Positions 1-9,585 of a stretch of 64,000 nt of DNA are shown piece by piece (positions within the stretch are counted from its first letter, which is position 1; every line of letters begins with the position of its first letter). Source of the stretch: Pseudomonas palmensis. GTDB lineage: Bacteria; Pseudomonadota; Gammaproteobacteria; Pseudomonadales; Pseudomonadaceae. The position numbers and the translations under genes were made by a program. The notes beneath the pieces are model-generated. The model was not told the DNA's origin. It ran no database searches and saw only the letters and a program-made list of their open reading frames with translations. The DNA lies in contig NZ_JAFKEC010000004.1 in the NCBI RefSeq assembly GCF_017848315.1, positions 1 to 64,000 of the forward strand. Reading direction: 5' to 3'.

Positions 1-32
1 TTTATGGTCCGGGTCGGCGGCGGGGCTTTGCT

Positions 33-54
33 GGAGCCGGCCTTGCCGGCGAAG
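33..54. repeat. REP-type palindrome
   Basis: Single copy of the palindrome family that recurs in this window, core GCCGGCCTTGCCGGCGAA. It sits upstream of the proA promoter region, probably just behind the end of the preceding gene outside the window. Such elements are typical intergenic repeats of the P. putida group. Confidence 0.75.
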
Positions 55-132
55 GGACGCGCTACGGTACATCTTCATACACTGTTTTCGACCATCCGCC
101 TGACACCGCTGGGCGTATACCTGCATGACAGT

Positions 133-138
133 TATAAT
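133..138 (+). promoter_or_regulatory. candidate -10 element for the proA operon
   Basis: A perfect TATAAT lies 36 bases before the proA start codon. No convincing -35 hexamer is seen at the usual spacing, so the assignment rests on the -10 and its position only. Confidence 0.4.
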
Positions 139-173
139 CAGCCGATTTTCCCCTCCGCCAAGACACTGAGCCC

Positions 174-1445
174 ATGACTGAGTCCGTTCTTGACTACATG
201 ACCCGCCTGGGTCGCGCCGCCCGTGAGGCCGCGCGCGTGATTGCCCGCGCCAGCACCGCGCAGAAGAACCGCGCCCTGCACGCTGCCGCCAATGCCCTGG
301 ACGCCGCCCGCGCCGAGCTGGGTGCCGCCAACGAACTGGACCTGGCTGCCGGTCGCGCCAATGGTCTGGAGCCGGCCATGCTCGAGCGCCTGGCGCTGAC
401 CCCGGCCCGCATCGACGGCATGATCGTCGGCCTGCGCCAGGTGGCCAGCCTGCCGGACCCGGTCGGTGCCATCCGCGACATGAGCTATCGCCCCTCCGGC
501 ATCCAGGTCGGCAAGATGCGCGTACCGCTGGGCGTCATCGGCATCATCTACGAGTCGCGCCCCAACGTGACCATCGACGCTGCCAGCCTGTGCCTGAAGT
601 CGGGCAACGCCACCATCCTGCGTGGCGGCTCCGAAGCCATTCATTCCAACCGTGCCATTGCCGCCTGCATCCAGCGCGGCCTGGCCGAGGCCGACCTGCC
701 CGCGGCGGTGGTGCAGGTGGTCGAGGTCACCGACCGCGAGGCGGTGGGCGCGCTGATCAGCATGCCCGAGTACGTCGACGTGATCGTGCCCCGTGGCGGC
801 AAGGGCCTGATCGAACGGGTCAGCCGCGACGCACGGGTGCCGGTGATCAAGCACCTGGACGGCATCTGCCACGTGTACGTGGCCGAGCACGCCGAGCTGG
901 ACAAGGCCCAACGCATCGCCTTCAACGCCAAGACCTATCGCTACGGCATCTGCGGCGCCATGGAAACCCTGCTGGTCGACCAGTCGGTCGCCGCGGCGTT
1001 CCTGCCGGCGATGGCCAGCCAGTTTCGCGACAAGGGCGTGGAGCTGCGGGGCTGCGAGCGCACCCGGCAGATCATCGAGGCACTGCCGGCCAGCGAAGAC
1101 GACTGGAGCACCGAGTACCTGGCGGCGATTCTGTCGATTCGCGTGGTCGATGGCCTGGATGCGGCCATCGAGCACATCAACCACTATGGTTCGCACCATA
1201 CCGATTCGATCGTCACCGAACACCAGGGTCAGGCCCGGCGCTTTACCGCCGAGGTCGACTCCTCGTCGGTGATGATCAACACCCCGACCTGCTTTGCCGA
1301 CGGCTTCGAGTACGGCCTGGGGGCCGAGATCGGCATTTCCACCGACAAGCTGCATGCACGCGGCCCGGTCGGCCTGGAAGGGCTGACCTGCGAGAAGTAC
1401 GTGGTGATCGGTGACGGCCAGCTGCGCGGTCAGGAGTCGTTCTGA
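174..1445 (+). CDS. proA: gamma-glutamyl phosphate reductase
   Basis: Second enzyme of proline synthesis: NADPH-dependent reduction of L-glutamyl-5-phosphate to glutamate semialdehyde in the cytoplasm. The 423-residue protein is close to the family length of about 417. It shows the aldehyde-dehydrogenase-like fold motifs: [12 protein letters not shown] at residues 144-155, PRGGKGLI near 207, [10 protein letters not shown] near 226-235, and the catalytic cysteine in [10 protein letters not shown] (Cys260). The ATG start follows a TATAAT-like box. The next gene, nadD, begins 2 bases after the stop, so the two are probably cotranscribed. Confidence 0.97.
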   Translation: MTESVLDYMTRLGRAAREAARVIARASTAQKNRALHAAANALDAARAELGAANELDLAAGRANGLEPAMLERLALTPARIDGMIVGLRQVASLPDPVGAIRDMSYRPSGIQVGKMRVPLGVIGIIYESRPNVTIDAASLCLKSGNATILRGGSEAIHSNRAIAACIQRGLAEADLPAAVVQVVEVTDREAVGALISMPEYVDVIVPRGGKGLIERVSRDARVPVIKHLDGICHVYVAEHAELDKAQRIAFNAKTYRYGICGAMETLLVDQSVAAAFLPAMASQFRDKGVELRGCERTRQIIEALPASEDDWSTEYLAAILSIRVVDGLDAAIEHINHYGSHHTDSIVTEHQGQARRFTAEVDSSSVMINTPTCFADGFEYGLGAEIGISTDKLHARGPVGLEGLTCEKYVVIGDGQLRGQESF

Positions 1446-1447
1446 CC

Positions 1448-2134
1448 TTGGCCGAGCACAGCCCGCTCGCCGTTGCTGCCACGCCGTCGCCCGCCCGGCG
1501 CATCGGCGTGCTCGGCGGCACGTTCGATCCGGTGCACATCGGTCACCTGCGCAGTGCGCTGGAGGTGGCCGAGGTGCTGACGCTGGACGAACTGCGCCTG
1601 ATGCCCAATGCGCGCCCGCCGCACCGCGACATCCCGCAGGTGTCGGCGCAGGATCGCCTGGCCATGGTCGAGCGCGCGGTCGAGGGCGTGCCCCTGCTGA
1701 GCGTCGATGCGCGTGAGCTGGCCCGGGACAAGCCGTCCTACACCATCGATACGCTGGAGCTGATGCGCGCCGAAATGGCCGCTGACGACCAGTTGTTCCT
1801 GCTGCTGGGCTGGGACGCATTCTGCGGCCTGCCGAGCTGGCATCGCTGGGAAGAGTTGTTGCAACACTGTCATATCCTGGTGCTTCAGCGCCCGGATGCC
1901 GACGTCGAGTCGCCGGATGCCCTGCGCAACCTGCTGGCCGCACGTTCGGTGAGTGACCCGCAAGCCCTGCAGGGGCCGGCCGGGCACATAGCATTCGTCT
2001 GGCAGACACCCTTGTCGGTGTCGGCCACGCAGATCCGACAGCTGCTGGCCAGCGGCAAGTCGGTGCGGTTTCTGGTGCCGGACGCAGTACTGGCCTATAT
2101 CGATGCGCACGGCCTGTACCGTGTGCCGAACTGA
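1448..2134 (+). CDS. nadD: nicotinate-nucleotide adenylyltransferase
   Basis: Transfers AMP from ATP to nicotinate mononucleotide, forming deamido-NAD in NAD synthesis. The 228-residue protein carries the nucleotidyltransferase signature [11 protein letters not shown] at residues 23-33 and the C-terminal ATP-binding motif SATQIR in the last 35 residues. The frame opens with TTG 2 bases after the proA stop. A later start is possible because the first 17 residues precede the conserved RRIGVLGG core, so the exact N-terminus is uncertain. It lies between proA and rsfS, as in other pseudomonads. Confidence 0.95.
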   Translation: MAEHSPLAVAATPSPARRIGVLGGTFDPVHIGHLRSALEVAEVLTLDELRLMPNARPPHRDIPQVSAQDRLAMVERAVEGVPLLSVDARELARDKPSYTIDTLELMRAEMAADDQLFLLLGWDAFCGLPSWHRWEELLQHCHILVLQRPDADVESPDALRNLLAARSVSDPQALQGPAGHIAFVWQTPLSVSATQIRQLLASGKSVRFLVPDAVLAYIDAHGLYRVPN

Positions 2135-2178
2135 GTGCGCCAACGGCGCCTCATACCTACGAGTTGAATGAGTTTTAT

Positions 2179-2604
2179 ATGAGCAAGCAAGAAATGATTA
2201 AAGGCGAAGAGCTGGTCAAGGTCGCGGTAGCTGCCCTTGAAGACGTCAAGGCCCAGGACGTCCTGGTCATCGACGTTCGCGACAAGCAGAGCATCACCGA
2301 CTACATGATCATCGCCACCGGTACCTCCAACCGCCAGATCAGCGCGATGCTGGACAAGGTCCGCCAGATGGTCAAGGAGAAGGGCGTTCGTCCGCTGGGC
2401 GAAGAAGGCAAGGGCGACAGCGACTGGGTGCTGCTGGACCTGGACGACGTCATCGTGCACATGATGACCGCCTCGGCCCGTCAGTTCTACGACCTGGAGC
2501 GCCTGTGGAAAGGTGCCGAGCAGAGCCGTGCCGCCGATGGCAAGCACCACAGCCCGGAGCACACCCACGAGCACTTCGCCAAGCTCAACAAAGACCAGGA
2601 ATAA
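2179..2604 (+). CDS. rsfS: ribosome silencing factor RsfS
   Basis: RsfS (YbeB, Iojap/DUF143 family) binds ribosomal protein L14 and blocks subunit joining when nutrients are short. I chose the ATG giving MSKQEMIKGEELVK. An in-frame TTG 15 bases upstream is a less likely start. The 141-residue product has the family core, including SITDYMIIATGTSNRQ and DSDWVLLDLDDVIVHMM. It is longer than the E. coli protein (about 105 residues) because of a His-rich C-terminal tail (HHSPEHTHEHF). It is followed at 9 bases by rlmH, a pairing conserved across proteobacteria. Confidence 0.95.
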   Translation: MSKQEMIKGEELVKVAVAALEDVKAQDVLVIDVRDKQSITDYMIIATGTSNRQISAMLDKVRQMVKEKGVRPLGEEGKGDSDWVLLDLDDVIVHMMTASARQFYDLERLWKGAEQSRAADGKHHSPEHTHEHFAKLNKDQE

Positions 2605-2613
2605 GGTAGCCCC

Positions 2614-3081
2614 GTGCGTCTGCGTCTGATCGCGGTCGGCTCGCGCATGCCCAAATGGGTCGAGGACGGCTGGCATGAATATGCCAAGCGCCTGCCGTCG
2701 GAGCTGTCCCTGGAGCTGGTGGAGATACCGCTCAACACGCGCGGCAAGAATGCCGACGTTGCCCGCCTGATCCGTCAGGAGGGCGAGGCCATGCTGGCCA
2801 AGGTCCAGCCGGGCGAGCGTATCGTCACCCTCGAGGTGCACGGCAAGCCGTGGAGCACCGAACAGCTGGCGGTCGAACTGGACCGCTGGCGCCTCGACTC
2901 GCGTACCGTCAACTTCATGGTCGGCGGCCCCGAAGGGCTGGCGCCGGAAGTCTGTGCGCGGGCCGAGCAGCGCTGGTCGCTGTCGCCGCTGACCTTGCCG
3001 CACCCGTTGGTAAGGATACTGATCGGCGAACAGCTGTACCGCGCCTGGACCGTGTTGTCCGGGCACCCTTACCACAAATAG
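2614..3081 (+). CDS. rlmH: 23S rRNA pseudouridine1915-N3-methyltransferase
   Basis: SPOUT-class SAM methyltransferase that methylates pseudouridine 1915 in helix 69 of 23S rRNA on the assembled 70S ribosome. Its 155 residues equal the family length. The SAM-binding knot motif GGPEG is at residues 104-108, and the C-terminal [18 protein letters not shown] and terminal GHPYHK are characteristic. Translation starts at GTG. It is coupled in order with rsfS upstream and mrdA downstream (15-base gap). Confidence 0.97.
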   Translation: MRLRLIAVGSRMPKWVEDGWHEYAKRLPSELSLELVEIPLNTRGKNADVARLIRQEGEAMLAKVQPGERIVTLEVHGKPWSTEQLAVELDRWRLDSRTVNFMVGGPEGLAPEVCARAEQRWSLSPLTLPHPLVRILIGEQLYRAWTVLSGHPYHK

Positions 3082-3096
3082 TCGTAAGCCTTTTCA

Positions 3097-5049
3097 ATGT
3101 CGCAGCCGATTCGCCTCAAGGACCACGAGAAAGACGCCCGCCTGGTGCGTAGCCGCGTCGTGGTCGGCGCAGTCGCGATCGTGCTGCTGATTTGCGTGCT
3201 GATCGCCCGGCTGTACTACCTGCAGGTCATTCAGTACGACTACCACTCCACGCTGTCGGAGAACAACCGGGTGCATGTGCAGCCGATCCCGCCGACACGC
3301 GGGCTGATCTTCGACCGCAACGGGGTGATCGTCGCCGACAACCGGCCAAGCTTCAGCCTGACCATGACCCGCGAGCGTTCCGGTGACTGGCAGCAGGTAC
3401 TCGATTCCATTGTCGAGGTGCTGGAGCTGACCGAGGACGACCGGGCACTGTTCGAAAAACGCATGCGCCAGGGGCGTCGGCCCTTCGAGCCGGTACCGAT
3501 CCTGTTCGAGCTGACCGAAGAGCAGATCGCCCGGATAGCGGTGAACCAGTTCCGTCTGCCGGGTGTGGAGGTGGCGGCGCAGCTGGTACGCCATTACCCG
3601 CAGGGTGCGCACTTTGCGCATTCGGTCGGCTATGTGGGGCGCATCAACGAAAAAGAGCTCAAGTCCCTCGACCCGGTCAACTACAGTGGCACCCACCATA
3701 TCGGCAAGACCGGTATCGAGCGCTTCTACGAAGCCGAGCTGCATGGCCAGGTCGGCTACGAAGAGGTCGAGACCAACGCCCGTGGCCGGGTGCTGCGGGT
3801 GCTCAAGCGTACCGATCCGATCCCCGGCAAGGACATCGTCCTGAGCCTGGACATCAAGCTGCAGGAAGCTGCCGAAGCGGCGCTGGGCGGTCGTCGTGGC
3901 GCGATCGTGGCGCTCGACCCGAACACAGGTGAAGTGCTGGCGATGGTCAGTCAGCCGAGCTTCGACCCCAACCCCTTCGTCACCGGCATCAGCTTCAAGG
4001 CCTATGCCGAGCTGCGCGACTCGATCGACCGCCCGCTGTTCAACCGCGTACTGCGCGGCCTGTACCCGCCGGGGTCGACGATCAAGCCGGCAGTGGCCAT
4101 CGTCGGCCTGGACACCGGCGCGGTCACGGCCACCTCGCGGGTGTTCGACCCGGGCTACTACCAACTGCCCAACTATGACCACAAGTACCGCAACTGGAAC
4201 CGCACCGGCGATGGCTGGGTCGACCTCGACACGGCGATCATGCGTTCCAACGACACCTATTTCTACGACCTGGCGCACAAGGTCGGCATCGACCGGCTTT
4301 CGGCCTACATGAACCGCTTCGGCATCGGCCAGAAGGTCGCGCTGGACATGTTCGAGGAATCCTCCGGGCTGATGCCGTCGCGTGACTGGAAGCGCGCGAC
4401 CCGGCGCCAGGCGTGGTTCCCCGGCGAGACACTGATCCTCGGCATCGGCCAGGGCTACATGCAGGCCACGCCGCTGCAACTGGCCCAGGCCACCGCGCTG
4501 ATCGCCAGCAAGGGCAAGTGGAACCGCCCGCACCTGGCCAAGACCGTCGAGGGCGTGCGGCCGGTGGACGAGAACCCGATGGAAGACATCGTGCTGCGTG
4601 ACAAGGCCGACTGGAACAGGGTCACCCACGGCATGGAGATGGTGATGCACGGTGCCCGTGGTACCGCGCGCAAGGCCGCCATCGGCGCGCAGTACCGCAT
4701 CGCCGGCAAGAGTGGTACCGCGCAGGTGGTCGCGATCAAGCAGGGCGAGAAGTATGACCGCAACAAGGTGCAGGAGCGTCACCGCGACCACGCCCTGTTC
4801 GTGTCCTTCGCCCCGGCCGAAAACCCGAAGATCGTGGTGTCGGTGATGGTCGAGAACGGCGAGTCCGGCTCCGGCGTGGCCGCCCCCGTGGTGCGCCAGG
4901 TGATGGACGCCTGGCTGCTCGACCAGAACGGTCGCCTCAAGCCTGAATACGCCAACCCCGCGGGCGCCCCGACCAATGTGTCGGTGACCACCCCGGCCGC
5001 CCCGCCAGCCAACCCTACAACCGCGCAGGAAACGGCCCGTGAAGAGTAA
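3097..5049 (+). CDS. mrdA: penicillin-binding protein 2 (elongasome transpeptidase)
   Basis: Inner-membrane DD-transpeptidase that cross-links peptidoglycan during cell elongation together with RodA. One membrane segment is seen near residues 20-45, followed by the pedestal domain and then the transpeptidase domain. The catalytic motifs are intact: STIK at 327-330 with nucleophile Ser327, SND at 384-386, and KSGT at 538-541. The protein is 650 residues, slightly longer than the E. coli enzyme (633), with an Ala/Pro/Thr-rich C-terminal tail. The end overlaps the rodA start by 11 bases, which suggests translational coupling. Confidence 0.97.
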   Translation: MSQPIRLKDHEKDARLVRSRVVVGAVAIVLLICVLIARLYYLQVIQYDYHSTLSENNRVHVQPIPPTRGLIFDRNGVIVADNRPSFSLTMTRERSGDWQQVLDSIVEVLELTEDDRALFEKRMRQGRRPFEPVPILFELTEEQIARIAVNQFRLPGVEVAAQLVRHYPQGAHFAHSVGYVGRINEKELKSLDPVNYSGTHHIGKTGIERFYEAELHGQVGYEEVETNARGRVLRVLKRTDPIPGKDIVLSLDIKLQEAAEAALGGRRGAIVALDPNTGEVLAMVSQPSFDPNPFVTGISFKAYAELRDSIDRPLFNRVLRGLYPPGSTIKPAVAIVGLDTGAVTATSRVFDPGYYQLPNYDHKYRNWNRTGDGWVDLDTAIMRSNDTYFYDLAHKVGIDRLSAYMNRFGIGQKVALDMFEESSGLMPSRDWKRATRRQAWFPGETLILGIGQGYMQATPLQLAQATALIASKGKWNRPHLAKTVEGVRPVDENPMEDIVLRDKADWNRVTHGMEMVMHGARGTARKAAIGAQYRIAGKSGTAQVVAIKQGEKYDRNKVQERHRDHALFVSFAPAENPKIVVSVMVENGESGSGVAAPVVRQVMDAWLLDQNGRLKPEYANPAGAPTNVSVTTPAAPPANPTTAQETAREE

Positions 5050-6184
5050 TTTCGATCGCATGCTCTCCAGCGAGGACGTGATGCGCCGCCGCGCCAGCTT
5101 CCTGCAGCGCATCCACGTCGACGGCCCGCTGCTGGTGCTGCTGCTGACCCTGGCCGCCGGCAGCCTGTTCGTGCTGTATTCGGCCAGCGGCAAGAACTGG
5201 GACATGCTGCTCAAGCAGGCGTCCTCGTTCGGCCTGGGCCTGGTGTCGATGTTCGTCATCGCCCAGCTGGAGCCACGCTTCATGGCGCGCTGGGTGCCAC
5301 TGGCGTACGTCGGCGGGGTGATCCTGCTGGTGGTGGTGGACGTGATGGGCCACAACGCCATGGGCGCCACGCGCTGGATCAACATCCCCGGGGTGATCCG
5401 CTTCCAGCCGTCGGAGTTCATGAAGATCATCATGCCGGCGACCATCGCCTGGTACCTGGCCAAGCGCACCCTGCCGCCGCACCTCAAGCACGTGATGATC
5501 AGCCTGATCCTGATCGGTGTGCCGTTCATTCTCATCGTGCGCCAGCCCGACCTGGGCACCGCGTTGCTGATCCTGGCCTCGGGCGCGTTCGTGCTGTTCA
5601 TGGGCGGGCTGCGCTGGCGCTGGATCCTCAGCGTGCTGGCGGCGGCAGTGCCGGTGGCGGTGGCGATGTGGTTCTTCGTCATGCACGACTACCAGAAGCA
5701 GCGCGTGCTGACCTTCCTCGACCCGGAAAGCGACCCGTTGGGCACCGGCTGGAACATCATCCAGTCCAAGGCGGCGATCGGCTCGGGTGGGGTATTCGGC
5801 AAGGGTTGGCTGCTCGGCACCCAGTCGCACCTGGACTTTCTGCCCGAGAGCCACACCGACTTCATCATCGCCGTGCTCGGCGAGGAATTCGGCCTGGTGG
5901 GCATCTGCGCGCTGCTGCTGATCTACCTGCTGCTGATCGGTCGCGGCCTGGTGATCACGGCCCAGGCGCAGACGCTGTACGGCAAGCTGCTGGCCGGCAG
6001 CCTGACCATGACCTTCTTCGTATACGTGTTCGTCAATATCGGTATGGTGAGCGGCCTGTTGCCCGTGGTGGGCGTGCCGCTGCCCTTCATCAGCTATGGC
6101 GGAACTTCGCTCGTGACGCTGCTGTCAGCGTTTGGGGTTTTGATGTCGATCCACACGCACCGCAAATGGATCGCGCAGGTTTGA
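5039..6184 (+). CDS. rodA: peptidoglycan glycosyltransferase RodA (SEDS family)
   Basis: Multi-pass SEDS membrane protein that polymerises lipid II into glycan strands and works as a pair with PBP2. The 381-residue sequence contains about ten hydrophobic segments and the SEDS signatures GATRWINIPGVIRFQPSEFMK, trimmed here to its key part RFQPSE, plus PESHTDFI and PFISYGGTSL. The GTG start lies inside the mrdA end. An ATG 21 bases downstream is an alternative that would remove the overlap. Family length is about 370. Confidence 0.97.
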   Translation: MKSNFDRMLSSEDVMRRRASFLQRIHVDGPLLVLLLTLAAGSLFVLYSASGKNWDMLLKQASSFGLGLVSMFVIAQLEPRFMARWVPLAYVGGVILLVVVDVMGHNAMGATRWINIPGVIRFQPSEFMKIIMPATIAWYLAKRTLPPHLKHVMISLILIGVPFILIVRQPDLGTALLILASGAFVLFMGGLRWRWILSVLAAAVPVAVAMWFFVMHDYQKQRVLTFLDPESDPLGTGWNIIQSKAAIGSGGVFGKGWLLGTQSHLDFLPESHTDFIIAVLGEEFGLVGICALLLIYLLLIGRGLVITAQAQTLYGKLLAGSLTMTFFVYVFVNIGMVSGLLPVVGVPLPFISYGGTSLVTLLSAFGVLMSIHTHRKWIAQV

Positions 6185-6201
6185 ATAAGGTGAACAATTC
6201 A

Positions 6202-7212
6202 ATGCAAGCAATGCGTGGCTGGGTGGCTCGCTGTGCCCCCTGGGTCGGGCTGTTGGGGCTGCTGGCCCCAGGTCAGCAGGCGAGTGCCGCCGATTATGAC
6301 GGCTCGCCCCAGGTGGCCGAGTTCGTCGGCGAGATGACCCGCGACTACGGCTTTGCCGGCGAGCAACTGATGGCGGTGTTTCGCGAGGCGCAGCGCAAGC
6401 AGTCGATCCTGGATGCGATCTCGCGCCCGGCCGAGCGGGTCAAGCCGTGGAAGGAATACCGGCCGATGTTCATCACCGACGCGCGTATCGCCCGCGGTGT
6501 GGACTTCTGGCGCCAGCACGAGGCCACCCTGGCGCGCGCCGAAAAGGAATACGGCGTGCCTGCCCAGGTGATCGTGGCGATCATCGGCGTGGAGACCTTC
6601 TTTGGCCGCAACACCGGCAATTACCGGGTGATCGACGCGCTGTCGACCCTGGGCTTCGATTACCCGCCGCGGGCCGAGTTCTTCCGCAAGGAGCTGCGCG
6701 AGTTCCTGCTGCTGGCCCGCGAAGAGCAGGTCGACCCGCTGACCCTCAAGGGCTCGTACGCCGGCGCCATGGGCCTGCCGCAGTTCATGCCCAGCAGCTT
6801 TCGCGCCTATGCCGTGGACTTCGACGGCGACGGCCACATCAATATCTGGACCAACCCGGACGATGCCATCGGCAGCGTGGCCAGCTACTTCAAGCGCCAT
6901 GGCTGGGTGGCCGGCGAGGGCGTGGTCAGCCGCGCCCAGGTGCGTGGCGAACGTGTCGACGAGGGCCTGAGCCCGGGTATCGAGGCGGTCAAGACCGTCG
7001 CGCAGTTGCGGGCACTGGGCTGGTCGAGTCATGATGCGCTGCGCGATGATCTGCCGGTCACCGCCTTCCGGCTCGAAGGCGACAACGGCCCGGAATACTG
7101 GCTGGGCCTGAAGAATTTCTACGCGATCACTCGCTACAACCGCAGCGTGATGTACGCCATGGCGGTACATCAACTCTCGGATCAGCTGGTCCAGGCAAGG
7201 GGCGCCAGGTAA
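6202..7212 (+). CDS. mltB: membrane-bound lytic murein transglycosylase B
   Basis: MltB-family enzyme cleaving the MurNAc-GlcNAc bond with formation of 1,6-anhydroMurNAc in the periplasm. I chose the ATG at 6202, preceded by AAGG 11 bases upstream, giving 336 residues. The open frame extends upstream into rodA but without homology. A signal-peptide-like stretch ends near residue 30 (QQASAADY). The catalytic Glu131 is in IIGVETFFGRNTG, and YAGAMGLPQFMPSS and DGDGHINIW follow, as expected. No lipobox cysteine is visible, so it may be a soluble periplasmic or signal-anchored form. The stop codon overlaps the rlpA start by one base. Confidence 0.93.
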   Translation: MQAMRGWVARCAPWVGLLGLLAPGQQASAADYDGSPQVAEFVGEMTRDYGFAGEQLMAVFREAQRKQSILDAISRPAERVKPWKEYRPMFITDARIARGVDFWRQHEATLARAEKEYGVPAQVIVAIIGVETFFGRNTGNYRVIDALSTLGFDYPPRAEFFRKELREFLLLAREEQVDPLTLKGSYAGAMGLPQFMPSSFRAYAVDFDGDGHINIWTNPDDAIGSVASYFKRHGWVAGEGVVSRAQVRGERVDEGLSPGIEAVKTVAQLRALGWSSHDALRDDLPVTAFRLEGDNGPEYWLGLKNFYAITRYNRSVMYAMAVHQLSDQLVQARGAR

Positions 7213-8213
7213 TGCGCGTACTGTTTACTGACACATCTCTCAAACTGATCGGTTGCGCGGCCCTGGGCCTGTTGCTGGTCAGCTGCTCCTCCAGCCGCCC
7301 GACGCCGCAAGGTGGCAGCAACGTGGTTCGCGCCAAGCCGGGCCTGGACATCAACCGGGCCCACAAGGACGGCGCGCCGTGGTGGGACGTGGATGTCTCG
7401 AAGATCCCCGACGCCACCCCAACGGTGCACACCGGCAACTACAAGGCCAACCCCTACACGGTGCTGGGCAAGACCTACTTCCCGATCCAGGACTCGCGCA
7501 ACTACCGCGCCGAGGGCACGGCGTCGTGGTACGGCACCAAGTTCCACGGGCAGAACACCGCCAATGGCGAGGTGTACGACCTGTACGGCATGAGTGCGGC
7601 GCACAAGACCCTGCCACTGCCGGCCTACGTCAAGGTGACCAACCTGGACAACCAGCGCAGCGTGATCCTGCGGGTCAACGACCGTGGTCCGTTCTATTCG
7701 GACCGCATCATCGACCTGTCCTACGCCGCGGCCAAGAAGCTCGGCTACGCCGAAACCGGTACCGCCCGGGTGCGCGTCGAGGGCATCGACCCGCAGCAAT
7801 GGTGGGCCCAGCGTGGTCAGCAGGCGCCGATGGTGCTCAACCAGCCCCAGGTGGCCCAGACCCAGCCGCTGCCGGCCAGTACCGGCACCGTCGAGCAATG
7901 GACCCCGCCGCCGCAGCAGCACGCCGCGGCCGTGGTGCCGGTGCAGGTTGCCAACAACGGCAGCGGGCCGGCCAGCAATGGTCTTTACTTGCAGGTCGGC
8001 GCGTTCGCCAACCCGGATGCGGCCGAACTGCTGCGCTCCAAGCTCAGCGGCATGGTCAGCGCGCCGGTGTTCATCAGTTCCATCGTGCGCAACCAGCAGA
8101 CCCTGCACCGCGTGCGCCTGGGGCCGATCAACAGCCAGGGCGAGGCCCAGCAGATGCAGGACAGCGTGCGCCTGGCCAACCTGGGGCAACCCAAAGTCGT
8201 CACGGCAGACTGA
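7212..8213 (+). CDS. rlpA: septal-ring lytic transglycosylase lipoprotein RlpA
   Basis: Outer-membrane lipoprotein that in P. aeruginosa cleaves denuded glycan strands and helps daughter-cell separation. The N-terminus has a lipoprotein signal with lipobox LLVSC (Cys25). The double-psi beta-barrel domain spans about residues 98-175, with the conserved His131 and Asp157 (AAHKTLPL and VNDRGPF). A Gln/Pro-rich linker leads to a C-terminal SPOR domain from about residue 260 (YLQVGAFANPDAAELLRSKL), which binds denuded peptidoglycan. Length is 333 residues. It is read directly from the mltB stop. Confidence 0.95.
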   Translation: MRVLFTDTSLKLIGCAALGLLLVSCSSSRPTPQGGSNVVRAKPGLDINRAHKDGAPWWDVDVSKIPDATPTVHTGNYKANPYTVLGKTYFPIQDSRNYRAEGTASWYGTKFHGQNTANGEVYDLYGMSAAHKTLPLPAYVKVTNLDNQRSVILRVNDRGPFYSDRIIDLSYAAAKKLGYAETGTARVRVEGIDPQQWWAQRGQQAPMVLNQPQVAQTQPLPASTGTVEQWTPPPQQHAAAVVPVQVANNGSGPASNGLYLQVGAFANPDAAELLRSKLSGMVSAPVFISSIVRNQQTLHRVRLGPINSQGEAQQMQDSVRLANLGQPKVVTAD

Positions 8214-8260
8214 TCGGGGGGACTGATCGGTTTGTCATGCAGTCGGGCAGAGCAGCCATG

Positions 8261-8266
8261 TACAAT
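8261..8266 (+). promoter_or_regulatory. candidate -10 element upstream of dacA
   Basis: TACAAT lies 82 bases before the dacA start in the 135-base rlpA-dacA gap. The best -35-like hexamer (TTGTCA at 8232) is 23 bases upstream, further than usual, so this is a weak promoter call. Confidence 0.25.
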
Positions 8267-8348
8267 GGCCGTTTTGCTCGCCAGGCCCAGCGCCTGGAAT
8301 ACGTTTTGCCCGCGAGGGCATGAGCCCAATAGCCATTTCGAGAGACGG

Positions 8349-9509
8349 ATGAACATAACCAGCTTTGCCAAACGCCTTTGCCTGCTTGTACCGCTGATGA
8401 TCGCTCCTGCCGCTTTCGCGGCAGAGCAGATGATGCCGTCGCCGCCGCAACTGGCAGCCAAGTCCTACGTGCTCATGGAAGCCTCCAGCGGCAACATCCT
8501 GGTCGAGAACAATGGCGACCAGCGCCTGCCTCCGGCGAGCCTGACCAAGCTGATGACCGCCTACATCGCCACCCTGGACATCCGTCGCGGGCAGATCGGC
8601 GAGAACGATCCGGTCACCGTCAGCGAAAACGCCTGGCGTACCGGCGGCTCGCGCATGTTCATCAAGGTCGGCACCCAGGTCAGCGTCAGCGACCTGCTGC
8701 ACGGCATCATCATCCAGTCCGGCAACGACGCCAGCGTCGCCCTGGCCGAGCACATCGCCGGCAGTGAGGACGCCTTCGCCGACATGATGAACAAGACTGC
8801 CACCGACCTGGGCATGAGCAACAGCCACTTCATGAACCCCACCGGCCTGCCGAACCCCGAGCACTACTCCTCGGCGCACGACATGGCGGTGCTGGCACGG
8901 GCGATCATCCACGAGGATCCGGCGCACTACGCGATCTACTCGCAGAAGGAATTCTTCTGGAACAACATCAAGCAGCCCAACCGCAACCTGCTGCTGTGGC
9001 GCGACAAGACCGTCGACGGCCTGAAGACCGGCCACACCGACGAGGCGGGCTACTGCATGGTGTCCTCGGCAGTACGTGACGGCATGCGCCTGATCGCCGT
9101 GGTGTTCGGTACCAACAGCGAGCAATCGCGCGCTGCCGAAACCCAGAAGCTGCTGACCTACGGTTTCCGCTTCTTCGAGACCCAGACCTTCTACCAGAAG
9201 GGCACCGAACTGGCCCAGGCGCCGGTGTGGAAGGGCAAGACAGCCCAGGTCAAGGCAGGTCTTGCCGAAGACCTGAGCATGACTTTGCCTAAAGGCCAAT
9301 TGAAGAAGCTGGCTGCAAGCATGACCATGAACCCGCAACTGACCGCGCCCATCGCCAAAGGTGACGTGATCGGTAAAGTGGAAGTCAAACTGGATGACAA
9401 TGTGGTACACAGCGCCGACCTGATCGCGCTGGACGACGTGGAGGAAGGTGGTTTCCTGCGTCGTGCGTGGGATAGCATTCGGCTATTCTTCTACGGGCTG
9501 TTCAACTGA
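8349..9509 (+). CDS. dacA: D-alanyl-D-alanine carboxypeptidase (PBP5/6)
   Basis: Low-molecular-weight PBP that trims the terminal D-Ala from peptidoglycan pentapeptides at the outer face of the inner membrane. The ATG start follows AGAGACGG and gives 386 residues. The signal peptide is cleaved near PAAFA-AEQ (residue 25). Active-site motifs are SLTK (64-67), SGN (124-126) and KTG (226-228). A C-terminal PBP5_C beta domain and a terminal amphipathic anchor (RRAWDSIRLFFYGLFN) complete the family pattern. An intrinsic terminator follows directly. Confidence 0.97.
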   Translation: MNITSFAKRLCLLVPLMIAPAAFAAEQMMPSPPQLAAKSYVLMEASSGNILVENNGDQRLPPASLTKLMTAYIATLDIRRGQIGENDPVTVSENAWRTGGSRMFIKVGTQVSVSDLLHGIIIQSGNDASVALAEHIAGSEDAFADMMNKTATDLGMSNSHFMNPTGLPNPEHYSSAHDMAVLARAIIHEDPAHYAIYSQKEFFWNNIKQPNRNLLLWRDKTVDGLKTGHTDEAGYCMVSSAVRDGMRLIAVVFGTNSEQSRAAETQKLLTYGFRFFETQTFYQKGTELAQAPVWKGKTAQVKAGLAEDLSMTLPKGQLKKLAASMTMNPQLTAPIAKGDVIGKVEVKLDDNVVHSADLIALDDVEEGGFLRRAWDSIRLFFYGLFN

Positions 9510-9523
9510 TATCGTGACCTGCC

Positions 9524-9557
9524 ATGCCCCCGCACACTCACGCGGGGGCATTGTTGT
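9524..9557 (+). terminator. rho-independent terminator after dacA
   Basis: Perfect 10-bp stem ATGCCCCCGC / GCGGGGGCAT with a short loop, followed by TGTTGTTG. It is 14 bases after the dacA stop and separates the cell-wall genes from ybeD-lipB-lipA. Confidence 0.75.
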
Positions 9558-9585
9558 TGCCACGGCTTACGAGGCCGTTACTGCC

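Noticed and set aside
138..2009. A 623-codon - strand frame opposite proA and nadD
   Set aside because: Composition is Arg/Ala/His-rich low complexity typical of antisense frames; proA and nadD have full motif sets on the + strand.
3094..5682. Very long open frame (about 860 codons) on the - strand opposite mrdA
   Set aside because: It is the antisense shadow of mrdA and rodA, made by GC-rich codon bias, with no recognisable domain and no fitting start.
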